A DNA stretch of 16,084 nucleotides from an uncultured Bacilli bacterium (GTDB lineage: Bacteria > Bacillota_I > Bacilli_A > RF39 > UBA660), in contig CALVYO010000021.1 of assembly GCA_944372275.1 (NCBI GenBank), positions 1 through 16,084 of the forward strand, read 5' to 3'. Positions 1 to 7,809 of this stretch are shown here, in pieces. A model generated the notes under the pieces. The model saw nothing but the letters and a program-made list of their open reading frames with translations. It made no database searches and was not told where the DNA came from. Numbering within the stretch: the first letter of the stretch is position 1; each line of letters begins with the position of its first letter. Made by a program: the position numbers and the translations under genes.

Positions 1-696
1 AATATGGGGTGTAGATTTTGTGAAAGTGGAAGACTAAAAAAAGTTAGAAATTTAAATACTAGTGAAATGGTTTTACAGTTACTTAAAATAGAGAAAGATT
101 TAAATATAAGAATATCCCATTTAGTTTTAATGGGAATCGGTGAGCCATTTGATAATTATGAAAATGTTATAAATTTTATCGATATTATTAATACACCTAA
201 AGGAATTGCTTTAGGAAGTAGACATATAACAGTATCTACTTGTGGCATAATTCCTAAAATAAAAGAATTCATTAAAGATGGTAAACAAGTTAATTTGGCT
301 ATTTCTTTACATGCTTCTAATGATAAGTTAAGACAGGATTTAATGCCGATAAGTAAAGTTTACAAATTAGATGATTTAATGAAAGTGATAAAAGAATATA
401 TTAAAGTAACTAATAGACGAGTAACTTTCGAATATATTTTATTGAAAGGTATCAATGATAGATATGAAAATGCTATAGAATTATCTAAATTATTAAAAGG
501 TATGAATTGTTACGTTAATTTGATACCTTATAATGAAACTAGTCACATTGAATTTAAAAAAAGTGACCAAGATACTATTTTAAAATTTTATGATACCTTG
601 AAAAAAAATAATATTGGCGTAACAATTAGAAGAGAATTTGGTAAAAAGGTAAGTGCAGCATGTGGACAGTTAAGAGCCAATTACAAGGAGGAATAA
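1..696 (+). CDS. rlmN: 23S rRNA / tRNA adenine-C2 methyltransferase RlmN, 5'-truncated by the window edge
   Basis: This is a radical SAM enzyme that methylates C2 of A2503 in 23S rRNA and A37 of some tRNAs. The frame is open from base 1. The first visible residues, NMGCRFCESG, hold the last two cysteines of the CxxxCxxC iron-sulfur motif; the first cysteine and roughly the first 120 residues lie upstream of the window. Also visible are MGIGEPFDNY, STCGIIP, AISLHASND, FEYILLKGIND and NLIPYNE. Near the C-terminus, AACGQLR carries the conserved cysteine that forms the methyl-protein intermediate in this family. All match RlmN closely. The stop is 1 nt before the phosphatase gene, as in the B. 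subtilis rlmN-prpC-prkC order. The fragment looks intact apart from the edge, and no start can be assigned. Confidence 0.96.
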   Translation, partial: NMGCRFCESGRLKKVRNLNTSEMVLQLLKIEKDLNIRISHLVLMGIGEPFDNYENVINFIDIINTPKGIALGSRHITVSTCGIIPKIKEFIKDGKQVNLAISLHASNDKLRQDLMPISKVYKLDDLMKVIKEYIKVTNRRVTFEYILLKGINDRYENAIELSKLLKGMNCYVNLIPYNETSHIEFKKSDQDTILKFYDTLKKNNIGVTIRREFGKKVSAACGQLRANYKEE

Positions 697-697
697 T

Positions 698-1438
698 ATG
701 GAATATGCATATATAACTGATACAGGAAAAGTAAGAGACCATAATGAGGATAGTGTTATTATAAATGAAAATAAGATGGGGGAAGTTTTATTAGCGGTAG
801 CCGATGGTATGGGGGGACACTGTGGTGGTGAAATTGCTTCTAGTATTGCTATTTCTCATATCGGTGATAGATTTAGAAAAATAAGTTCAGTAGGAACTAA
901 AGAAGATGCTATTAGTTTTATTAAAGAAATTGTAAGTGAGGCTAATGTCTTATTATATAAATATACTAGTGAACATAAAGAAAGTTCTGGTATGGGGACA
1001 ACGATAGTTTTAGCAATCGTAACCAAAGATTTCTTATTATTTGGTAATATTGGTGATTCATCAGGTTATGTTTTAAAGAAAAACAAATTACAAAAAATAA
1101 CTAATGACCATACTTTGGTTAATTTGTTAGTTAAATCAGGCGAATTATCACTAGAAAAAGCTAAAGAACATCCAAGAAAAAATGTTTTAATGCGAGCTTT
1201 AGGTGCTACTAGTACAGTAGAAATGGATATTTTTGATGTTGAAAGAGATGTCGATGGTATTATGTTATGTAGTGATGGTTTAACTAATATGTTAGATGAA
1301 GAACAAATTGCTAAGGTATTAACTGATAATGATATTTCATTAGATGATCGATTAAAAAAATTAGTTGTTAAATGTAACAATAGAGGGGGAACAGATAATA
1401 TTTCAGTTGCATTTTTAAAGGATGGTGTAAATAAATGA
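698..1438 (+). CDS. prpC: PP2C-family Ser/Thr protein phosphatase (PrpC/Stp/IreP)
   Basis: This cytoplasmic metal-dependent phosphatase opposes the PASTA kinase encoded immediately downstream. At 246 residues it is the normal bacterial size. The PPM metal-binding and signature motifs are all present: RDHNEDS (residues 13-19), ADGMGGH (35-41, Asp36/Gly37), GTTIVLAIV (100-108), GNIGDSSGY (117-125), NDHTL (136-140), CSDGLTNML (191-199, Asp193) and GGTDNISVA (230-238, Asp233/Asn234). The start ATG has a strong AAGGAGG at 685-691, 6 nt upstream. The stop overlaps the kinase start (ATGA at 1435-1438), so the pair is probably translationally coupled and made in a fixed ratio. The name follows B. subtilis; the Enterococcus equivalent is IreP. 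Confidence 0.96.
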   Translation: MEYAYITDTGKVRDHNEDSVIINENKMGEVLLAVADGMGGHCGGEIASSIAISHIGDRFRKISSVGTKEDAISFIKEIVSEANVLLYKYTSEHKESSGMGTTIVLAIVTKDFLLFGNIGDSSGYVLKKNKLQKITNDHTLVNLLVKSGELSLEKAKEHPRKNVLMRALGATSTVEMDIFDVERDVDGIMLCSDGLTNMLDEEQIAKVLTDNDISLDDRLKKLVVKCNNRGGTDNISVAFLKDGVNK

Positions 1439-3144
1439 TTGTAAAAGGGGATAAAATAAACGATAGATATCAAATTATCAAAACTATTGGTGAAGGTGGT
1501 ATGGCAAATGTTTATTTAGCCAAAGATACAATTTTAGATCGTAATGTTGCTGTTAAAGTGTTAAGAGGAGATTTAGCTGATGATGAAAAATTTGTAAGAA
1601 GATTTCAACGAGAAGCGCTATCAGCTAGTAAATTAAATCATCCTAATATTGTCGAAATGTATGATGTTGGGGAAGATGATGGTAGATATTATATCGTTAT
1701 GGAATATGTTCAAGGTAAAACTTTAAAAAGTTTAGTAAAAAAACGTGGTGCTTTAACACTACCAGAAGTAATCGATATTATGACACAATTAACGAGTGCG
1801 ATAATGTGTGCACACGATAGTTATATAATTCATAGAGATATCAAACCTCAAAATGTTATGATATTAGATGATGGTCGAGTAAAAATAATGGACTTTGGTA
1901 TTGCGATGGCTTTAAATAGTAATGAATTAACGCAAACTAATTCAGTTATGGGATCAGTTCATTATCTACCGCCAGAACAAGCCAATGGTAGTGGCTCAAC
2001 TATTAAATCAGACATTTATTCATTAGGTATATTAATGTATGAATTATTAGTGGGCAAGGTACCTTTCAAAGGTGATAATGCAGTTGAAATAGCAATTAAA
2101 CAAATGAAAGAACCGATTCCTTCTATCTGTAAACAAAATCCTGATATACCACAATCAGTTGAAAACATCGTATTAAGAGCGTGTGCAAAAAATCCTAAAA
2201 ATAGATATGATTCAGTTAGAGAAATGTACGATGATATCAAATCTTGTTTAATGGAAGAAAATTTAAATCAAAAAAAATTAGTATATAAATATCCTGAACA
2301 TGAATTAGAGGAAACGAAAGTAATGCCTAATTTAAGTAGATTAGATAAGAAGCATGAGGAGGTTGATGATGTGCCTAAACAAAAGAAAAAATCAAAAAAA
2401 GATAAATTATTATGGATAACTGGCGGTATATTTGCAAGTTTAGTTGCTTTGATATGTTTATTTATAATAATATATCCTAAATTAGTATCAGTACCTGATG
2501 TAACGATTCCTGATGTTAGTAATTTAACAGTAGTCGAAGCCGAAAGTAAATTAAAAGAGTTAGGATTACTAGTGGCTAGTGATGTTGAAGAAAAAGAAAA
2601 TGATGAAATAGAAGAAGGTAAAGTTATTGGTACTAATCCGCAAGTAGGAAGAACGGTTAAAGAAGGTACGGAAGTAACGATTATTGTTGCTAAAGCAAGT
2701 GACAGTATAACGATTGAAGATTATACAGGTAAAGACTATTTAATGGTTAAAACTAATTTAGAAAATGCGGGATTAAATGTTATTGTAAATCCTAAAAAAA
2801 TAGCCAAAGATGATCAAGACAAATATAAAGAAAATCAAATAGTAGAACAAAGTGCCGTAGTTGATTCTAAACTCGAACCAGGCGATACAATCTTCTTATA
2901 TTATGCAGTATTTACAGTCGAATATCCAGATTTTGTTACTGAAAATTACACGATCGATATGGTTCAAGAATTTTGTGATAAAAACGATATAACTTTATCT
3001 GTTCAATATCAAACAAGTGATGAATATCCTGCTGATACAATTATTAAACAAGATAGAACAGGTGAAGTAATAAGTGGTTCAACATTGACAATAACTGTTA
3101 CAAGACCATCACAACAAACTGAAGTACCAGAAGGATTAGAATAA
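1435..3144 (+). CDS. prkC: Ser/Thr protein kinase with three PASTA domains (PrkC/IreK/StkP)
   Basis: This is a bitopic membrane kinase that senses peptidoglycan or lipid II outside and phosphorylates cytoplasmic targets such as IreB/ReoM. The kinase domain spans about residues 10-275: Gly-rich loop GEGGMANVY (19-27), Lys41, Glu60, catalytic HRDIKPQN (133-140, Asp135) and DFG (153-155), with an activation loop rich in Thr/Ser (ELTQTNSVMGS). A Lys/Asp-rich linker leads to one membrane segment at about 325-347. The outside part holds three PASTA-like repeats, beginning near VPDVTIPDVSNL, ITIEDYTGKDY and VEYPDFVTENY. The length of 569 is ordinary for a three-PASTA kinase. It overlaps the phosphatase by 4 nt and rsgA by 1 nt. 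All catalytic residues are present, so it should be active. Confidence 0.97.
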   Translation: MIVKGDKINDRYQIIKTIGEGGMANVYLAKDTILDRNVAVKVLRGDLADDEKFVRRFQREALSASKLNHPNIVEMYDVGEDDGRYYIVMEYVQGKTLKSLVKKRGALTLPEVIDIMTQLTSAIMCAHDSYIIHRDIKPQNVMILDDGRVKIMDFGIAMALNSNELTQTNSVMGSVHYLPPEQANGSGSTIKSDIYSLGILMYELLVGKVPFKGDNAVEIAIKQMKEPIPSICKQNPDIPQSVENIVLRACAKNPKNRYDSVREMYDDIKSCLMEENLNQKKLVYKYPEHELEETKVMPNLSRLDKKHEEVDDVPKQKKKSKKDKLLWITGGIFASLVALICLFIIIYPKLVSVPDVTIPDVSNLTVVEAESKLKELGLLVASDVEEKENDEIEEGKVIGTNPQVGRTVKEGTEVTIIVAKASDSITIEDYTGKDYLMVKTNLENAGLNVIVNPKKIAKDDQDKYKENQIVEQSAVVDSKLEPGDTIFLYYAVFTVEYPDFVTENYTIDMVQEFCDKNDITLSVQYQTSDEYPADTIIKQDRTGEVISGSTLTITVTRPSQQTEVPEGLE

Positions 3145-3968
3145 TGGAAGGCAAAATAGTAAAAATAATAAGTAACGCTTTTACAGTTTTAAGTGATAAA
3201 GAATATATTTGCAATGCTAGAGGAAAATTTAGAAACTTAAAAATTACTCCTTTAGTAGGAGATAATGTCGTATTTGATAATAATAAAAAAATTATTTTAG
3301 ATATAAAAACTAGAAAAAATAGTTTAATTAGACCACCGATTGCTAATATTGATCAAGCGGTAATAGTAGCAAGTGTTAAAGAACCTAATTTAGATTTATA
3401 TTTATTAGATAAATTATTGTGTCTAATCGAATTTAATAATATAAAACCAATTATTTGTTTTACTAAATTAGATTTATTAGAAGATACAGCTCATATCGAT
3501 AAGATAAAAAAATATTATCAAAGTATTGGTTATCAAGTTTATTACAACAAAGAAGCAAGTATAAAAAAAATATTTAAAGATAAAATTACAGTTTTTGCTG
3601 GACAATCAGGGGCAGGGAAATCAACTTTATTAAATATTTTAGATAGTAACTTAAATTTAAAAACAAACGATATATCAAAAGCATTAGGTAGAGGAAAACA
3701 TACCACTCGTCACGTAAGTTTAATTAATTTATTAGATGGGTGGTGTGCGGATACACCAGGCTTTTCTAGTTTAGATTTAAGAGAAATGAATCCATCAGAT
3801 ATAAGGGATAATTTTGTTGAATTTAATTTATATCGTGATAAATGTGCTTATAAAGATTGTATGCACGATAAAGAAGACGATTGTGAAATAAAAAGAAGAA
3901 TAAATAAAGATATATTAGAATCTAGATATAATAATTATATTAAATTAATAAGAAAGGAAAAAATATGA
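3144..3968 (+). CDS. rsgA: Ribosome small-subunit-dependent GTPase RsgA (YloQ/CpgA)
   Basis: This circularly permuted GTPase acts late in 30S maturation. An N-terminal OB-fold-like region (about 1-65) is followed by the permuted G domain: G4 motif TKLD (107-110) precedes the G1 P-loop GQSGAGKST (153-161), then the GRGKHTTRH switch (182-190) and G3 DTPG (203-206). The C-terminus has the zinc-site pattern Cys234, Cys239, His241, Cys247. At 274 residues it is slightly short compared with about 298 in B. subtilis, but no motif is missing. Its ATG overlaps the kinase stop by one base (TAATG), and its own stop overlaps the rpe start. In B. subtilis the homologue CpgA is a PrkC substrate, which suits this operon. 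Confidence 0.96.
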   Translation: MEGKIVKIISNAFTVLSDKEYICNARGKFRNLKITPLVGDNVVFDNNKKIILDIKTRKNSLIRPPIANIDQAVIVASVKEPNLDLYLLDKLLCLIEFNNIKPIICFTKLDLLEDTAHIDKIKKYYQSIGYQVYYNKEASIKKIFKDKITVFAGQSGAGKSTLLNILDSNLNLKTNDISKALGRGKHTTRHVSLINLLDGWCADTPGFSSLDLREMNPSDIRDNFVEFNLYRDKCAYKDCMHDKEDDCEIKRRINKDILESRYNNYIKLIRKEKI

Positions 3969-4570
3969 AAATATCTGCATCGTTTTTAACAATAGATAAT
4001 ATCGATAATGTAAATAAATTAGTTAAATGTGATATTGATTATCTTCATTTGGATATAATGGATGGTATTTTTGTTGATAATAAAAACGAAGTTTTAGAGG
4101 TACCACATATTAAACCACTTGATATTCATTTAATGGTTAGTGATGTCTATAAATATATTGATAAATATAAAACATTAAATCCTTTATATATCACATTTCA
4201 TTATGAAACTGGTGCTGATATATTAAGTGTTATTAATTATATTAAAAAGTTTAATATTAAAGTTGGATTATCGATTAAACCATCTACTAAAGTAGAAGAG
4301 ATAATACCTTACTTACCATATCTAGATTTAGTTTTAGTAATGAGTGTTGAACCAGGTAAAGGTGGGCAATCATTTATTATGAATAGTATTGATAAAATAA
4401 AAAAATTAAAAGAATTAAAAGGCGACTATGTAATTGAAGTAGATGGGGGCATTAACGATAATACAATTAAATATGTTAGTGATGCTGATATCGTAGTGGT
4501 TGGAAGTTATATTACTAGTGGAAATTATGAAGAAAGAATTAAAAATTTAAAGGAGAAAATTTATGGATGA
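3965..4570 (+). CDS. rpe: Ribulose-phosphate 3-epimerase
   Basis: This TIM-barrel enzyme interconverts ribulose-5-phosphate and xylulose-5-phosphate in the pentose phosphate pathway. Family motifs run in order: DYLHLDIMDGIFVDN, DIHLMV, ITFHYET, MSVEPGKGGQSFI, VIEVDGGI and VVVGSYI. The metal-ligand histidines and catalytic aspartates (HLDIMDG and VDGG) are present. At 201 residues it is a little shorter than the usual 210-220. The phosphate-binding loop reads PGKGGQ where most members have PGFGGQ, and the preceding strand has IKPST where NPxTP is common. These look like subfamily differences rather than damage. The ATG overlaps the rsgA stop (ATGA); the gene follows rsgA as in B. subtilis. A related sugar-phosphate epimerase is possible but less likely given this synteny. 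Confidence 0.92.
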   Translation: MKISASFLTIDNIDNVNKLVKCDIDYLHLDIMDGIFVDNKNEVLEVPHIKPLDIHLMVSDVYKYIDKYKTLNPLYITFHYETGADILSVINYIKKFNIKVGLSIKPSTKVEEIIPYLPYLDLVLVMSVEPGKGGQSFIMNSIDKIKKLKELKGDYVIEVDGGINDNTIKYVSDADIVVVGSYITSGNYEERIKNLKEKIYG

Positions 4571-5105
4571 TATTTTATTAGAAGCAGAAAGTAGAATGGA
4601 TTTAGCAATTGAATCTTTAGAAAAAAGATTAATTAATATTAGAGCAGGAAGAGCAAATCCTAGTATGTTAGATGGCGTTGTAGTCAATTATTATGGTGTT
4701 GATACACCTTTAAAACAATTAGCCAATATTTCAATACCTGAAGCAAGACAATTATGTATTAAACCTTTTGATAGAAGTTGTTTAAATGCTATTGAAAAGG
4801 GAATTTATGAAGCAAATATCGGCTTAACGCCTAATAATAATGGTGAAGTAATTATTTTAAACATTCCTGCTTTAACTGAAGAAACAAGGAAAGAATATGT
4901 AAAACAAGCTAAAAATATTGCTGAAGAGGCTAAAATTGCTTTAAGAAATATAAGACAAGATGCTAATAACGAGGCTAAAAAGTTAGAAGTACCTGAAGAT
5001 GATATTAAATATTGTACAGAGGAAATACAAGAATTAATTAATAAATATAATAAAATAGTTGATGAAAAATTAAGTATTAAAGAAAAAGAATTATTAAGTG
5101 TATAA
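4563..5105 (+). CDS. frr: Ribosome recycling factor
   Basis: Frr works with EF-G to split the post-termination ribosome. At 180 residues (family about 185) it covers the full two-domain L shape: helical domain I at both ends and domain II in the middle. Recognisable stretches are RAGRANPSMLDGVVVNYYG, TPLKQLANI, PEARQLCIKPFD, IGLTPNNNGEVIILNIPALTEETR and the IRQDAN segment. A strong SD (AAAGGAG, about 4549-4555) lies 7-8 nt before the ATG, and the coding region overlaps rpe by 8 nt. In most Firmicutes frr follows pyrH. Here it sits at the end of the kinase/rsgA/rpe cluster with no pyrH nearby, so it has been rearranged relative to B. subtilis. Confidence 0.97.
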   Translation: MDDILLEAESRMDLAIESLEKRLINIRAGRANPSMLDGVVVNYYGVDTPLKQLANISIPEARQLCIKPFDRSCLNAIEKGIYEANIGLTPNNNGEVIILNIPALTEETRKEYVKQAKNIAEEAKIALRNIRQDANNEAKKLEVPEDDIKYCTEEIQELINKYNKIVDEKLSIKEKELLSV

Positions 5106-5116
5106 AGGGTGATACT

Positions 5117-6244
5117 ATGAAAAAAGAAATTAATTATTCAAAATTAAATGATTTAATTTCCTTATCTTATAAAATATTTAAAATATTATTTATTTTATTA
5201 ATAATAATTGGCTTATACGCTATAATTATGTTAATAAAAGAATTAAAAATATTACCTTTTTTCATATCGATTTTAAAAATAATTGCTCCTTTATTTGTTG
5301 GGGTATTTATAGCTTGGCTATTTGATCCAATCGTAACTAAATTAGATAAAAAAGGTATAAGAAGATTAATTGGAACTATTTTGTGTTATGTCGTATTTTT
5401 AGGAATAATATTTTTAATTATTTATGCAATAGTACCGCTTTTATCAGAACAAATAAATGATTTTGTATCGACAACTATTCCTTCATTATATGAAACATCT
5501 AAAAATTGGATCGATAGTATTTTAAGTAATGTTAAAGATATTGAAGGTTTTGATGCTATAGCAATGCGTAATGAAATATTTAAAAAATTAGAGTTAACAA
5601 CAACTAATTTAGCTAATTCATTACCTGATATGTTAATGGTATCAATAAAAGCAATATTTTCTTGGTTAGGAGTATTTGGTATTGGATTAATCATTGGCTT
5701 TTACTTATTATTAGATTTTGATGATAATATCGATACTTTATATACTTTAATTCCTAAAAAATATCGTAATGAAACTAAAAGATGTCTATCAGCAGTTAAT
5801 AAACCTTTAAAAAGATTTGTTAATGGGGCGTTATTAGATTGTACAGTTGTATTTGTTATAACGGCGATTGGCTTTTCATTTATTGGTTTAAAAGCACCAT
5901 TATTATTTGCTTTATTTTGTGCTTTAACTAATGTTATACCTTATGCTGGACCTTATATTGGTGGTGCTCCTGCGGTATTTGTAGGATTAACTCAATCAAC
6001 ACCTTTAGGTATAGCAATTTTAATATTTATTGTTATTGTTCAAACAATTGAAGGCAACTTCTTCCAACCATTAATAATGAGTAAGACAACTAAGTTAAGT
6101 CCAGTAACTATAATAGTTGGTTTGTTGATATTTGGTCATTTCTTTGGTATTTTAGGTATGATTATATCAACTCCTTTAATAGGAGCAATTAAAGAATTAG
6201 TTAATTTCTTTGATGATAAATATGATTTTTTGAATTTTAGTTAA
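5117..6244 (+). CDS. AI-2E family (YtvI/PerM/TqsA-type) transporter
   Basis: This is an integral membrane protein of 375 residues. Hydrophobic segments lie at about 21-40, 49-70, 86-108, 177-199, 235-255, 258-275, 295-312 and 329-356, with an amphipathic, partly soluble stretch at about 110-175. That is the standard topology of the AI-2E/UPF0118 family. The family signature NVIPYAGPYIGGAPA (272-286) and the C-terminal ISTPLIGAIKEL (350-361) are clear. Members export autoinducer-2 or act in Na+/H+ exchange and other efflux; the substrate cannot be told from sequence. An AAGGGTGAT-type SD precedes the ATG, which is 11 nt after frr. It is the last gene before a hairpin terminator. Confidence 0.9.
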   Translation: MKKEINYSKLNDLISLSYKIFKILFILLIIIGLYAIIMLIKELKILPFFISILKIIAPLFVGVFIAWLFDPIVTKLDKKGIRRLIGTILCYVVFLGIIFLIIYAIVPLLSEQINDFVSTTIPSLYETSKNWIDSILSNVKDIEGFDAIAMRNEIFKKLELTTTNLANSLPDMLMVSIKAIFSWLGVFGIGLIIGFYLLLDFDDNIDTLYTLIPKKYRNETKRCLSAVNKPLKRFVNGALLDCTVVFVITAIGFSFIGLKAPLLFALFCALTNVIPYAGPYIGGAPAVFVGLTQSTPLGIAILIFIVIVQTIEGNFFQPLIMSKTTKLSPVTIIVGLLIFGHFFGILGMIISTPLIGAIKELVNFFDDKYDFLNFS

Positions 6245-6271
6245 AACCTAATAGATAAATATTAGGTTTTT
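6243..6271 (+). terminator. Rho-independent-type terminator closing the rlmN-to-AI-2E block
   Basis: AAAACCTAAT (6243-6252) and ATTAGGTTTT (6261-6270) form a perfect 10-bp stem with an 8-nt loop. The right arm ends in a T-tract. The left arm begins inside the stop codon of the transporter gene. The stem is AT-rich with only two G-C pairs and the uninterrupted T run is short, so it may leak or work in both directions. Confidence 0.75.
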
Positions 6272-6272
6272 A

Positions 6273-6292
6273 TGTTATACTATATGTGGTGG
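6273..6292 (+). promoter_or_regulatory. Extended -10 promoter and SD for the dNMP kinase-nuclease-cmk-alaS block
   Basis: TATACT (6276-6281) is preceded by TG at 6273-6274, giving an extended -10 (TGnTATACT). No convincing -35 is visible; the expected place falls in the loop of the upstream terminator. A start point about 7 nt downstream would be near 6288. That is exactly where GGTGG (6288-6292), the likely SD for the ATG at 6297, begins, so the leader would be only about 9 nt. Confidence 0.6.
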
Positions 6293-6296
6293 TTTT

Positions 6297-6815
6297 ATGC
6301 AATATATTAATAAGAATCCAAAAATATTTATTTTATCAGGTAAAGCTAAAAGTGGTAAAAATTATGTTGCAGATATTATAAGTGATTATTATAAGAATAG
6401 TATTCAAATTTCTTATGCATATTATTTAAAACAATATGTTAAAAAAATGACTAATTGGGATGGAGAAGAAGCAACTAAGCCAAGAGATTTATTGCAATCA
6501 TTAGGAATTGATTTAATTAAGAAAATCGATAAAGAATTATTAATTAGAAGAGTTATGGAAGATATTAAAGTGTATAGTTATTTTTTTGATGTTATTATTG
6601 TAACTGATGCTAGATTAAAAGAAGAAATAGACATTCCTAAAAAATTATTTAAATGTACGACGATTAGAATTAATGGTAAAGATAATGATTTAACATTAGA
6701 ACAAAAAAATCATATAACAGAAACAGATTTAGATGATTATAAATTTGATTATGTTATTAATAATACAAAAGATGAGGTGTTAAAAATATTAGGAGGGATT
6801 GATGAACTTAGTTAA
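6297..6815 (+). CDS. Deoxynucleoside monophosphate kinase-like P-loop NTPase
   Basis: This 172-residue protein resembles the phage T4 gp1-type dNMP kinase family, which phosphorylates dNMPs to dNDPs. A P-loop at residues 15-22 reads GKAKSGKN; the residue after the lysine is Asn, where Ser or Thr normally helps bind Mg2+. VTDARLKEEI (102-111) fits the substrate-loop motif (typically DxR) of this family. HITETDLDDYKFDYVINN (139-156) fits the H-x-[ST]-E-x-x-L-D-x(5)-D-x-x-I-x-N signature near the C-terminus. It is the first gene after the promoter at 6276 and ends 14 nt after the next start, so the two are coupled. Dephospho-CoA kinase is an alternative P-loop fold, but the C-terminal signature argues against it. 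Its neighbour cmk is also a nucleotide kinase. Confidence 0.7.
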   Translation: MQYINKNPKIFILSGKAKSGKNYVADIISDYYKNSIQISYAYYLKQYVKKMTNWDGEEATKPRDLLQSLGIDLIKKIDKELLIRRVMEDIKVYSYFFDVIIVTDARLKEEIDIPKKLFKCTTIRINGKDNDLTLEQKNHITETDLDDYKFDYVINNTKDEVLKILGGIDELS

Positions 6816-7809
6816 TGACAATATTATTAATGAAATAAAAGATGTAATAATTAATAGTAGAAATAAAATAGCTTATGAAGTAAATAATACTATGGTTTTA
6901 GCTTATTGGAATGTTGGAAGAATTATCGTAGAAAATGAACAAAATGGTAATATTAAAGCGGAATATGGTAGACAAATACTAAAAGAATTATCCAAAGAAT
7001 TAAGAAAAATTTTAGGCTCTGGCTTTTCAGTTTCGAATTTGCAATATATGAGAAAATTTTATATAACTTATCCAAAATACCAGACAGTGTCTGTTAAATT
7101 GAGTTGGTCACATTATTGTGAATTATTAAGTATCGATAATGCTGATGAAAGAAATTTTTATGAAAAAGAATGTATTAATTCTAATTGGAGTGTTAGAGAA
7201 TTAAAAAGACAAATTGATATTTCTTTATTTGAAAGATTATTGCTTTCTAGTGGTAAAGAAAATAAAGAAATAGTTTATAAATTATCTAAGGAAGGACAAA
7301 CTTTAAATAATCCTCTAGATATTTTAAAAGAACCATATGTATTTGAATTTTTAGATATTAAAGAAACTAAACCAATGTTAGAAAAAGATTTAGAAAAAAA
7401 ATTAATAAAACATATGGAAGATTTTTTACTCGAATTAGGTAAAGGTTTTATGTTTGTTGGAAGTCAACAAAGAATAACTTTAGGTAATAATCATTATTAT
7501 GTTGATATGGTATTTTATAATAAAATATTGAAATGTTATGTTTTAATTGATTTGAAAGTAGGACAAATGAAACCAGAATATGCAGGACAAATGAATATGT
7601 ATTTAAATTATTATAATGAAGAAATTAATGATGAATACGATAATAAACCTATTGGTATAATTCTTTGTAAAAGTAAAAAAGAAGTTATGATGGAATATGC
7701 TTTAGGTGGTTTAGAGAACAATGTTTTTGCTAAAACATATACGTATTATATTCCAAAAAAAGAAGTATTGATAAATGAAGTAGAAAAAGTTTTAGGAGGT
7801 ATAAAATGA
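6802..7809 (+). CDS. DUF1016 (YhcG-type) PDDEXK nuclease domain protein
   Basis: The N-terminal half (about 10-145) matches DUF1016_N: helical, with VLAYWNVGRII (32-42), EYGRQILKELSKEL (54-67), GFSVSNLQYMRKFY (74-87) and LSWSHYCELL (100-109). The C-terminal half is the PDDEXK-like nuclease domain: YYVDMVFYN with Asp235, VLIDLKVG with Asp250-x-Lys252, and GQMNMYL with Gln263. The usual motif is ELK, so Asp replaces Glu here, an accepted change in the fold. A TTG at 6799 precedes the ATG at 6802. I chose 6802 because AGGAGG (6791-6796) is then 5 nt away rather than 2. The gene overlaps the upstream kinase by 14 nt and cmk by 4 nt (ATGA). No restriction-modification or phage partner is present. 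Members occur with type I R-M genes, but the cellular role is not settled. Confidence 0.88.
   Translation: MNLVNDNIINEIKDVIINSRNKIAYEVNNTMVLAYWNVGRIIVENEQNGNIKAEYGRQILKELSKELRKILGSGFSVSNLQYMRKFYITYPKYQTVSVKLSWSHYCELLSIDNADERNFYEKECINSNWSVRELKRQIDISLFERLLLSSGKENKEIVYKLSKEGQTLNNPLDILKEPYVFEFLDIKETKPMLEKDLEKKLIKHMEDFLLELGKGFMFVGSQQRITLGNNHYYVDMVFYNKILKCYVLIDLKVGQMKPEYAGQMNMYLNYYNEEINDEYDNKPIGIILCKSKKEVMMEYALGGLENNVFAKTYTYYIPKKEVLINEVEKVLGGIK

Noticed and set aside
1066..1473. 135-codon open frame on the minus strand
   Set aside because: It lies wholly opposite the phosphatase and kinase genes, whose motifs are intact; it has no SD and no recognisable protein. The minus-strand frames at 2016-2240, 5422-5694, 7730-8017, 10489-10689, 10969-11169, 13406-13600 and 14134-14451 were rejected for the same reason.
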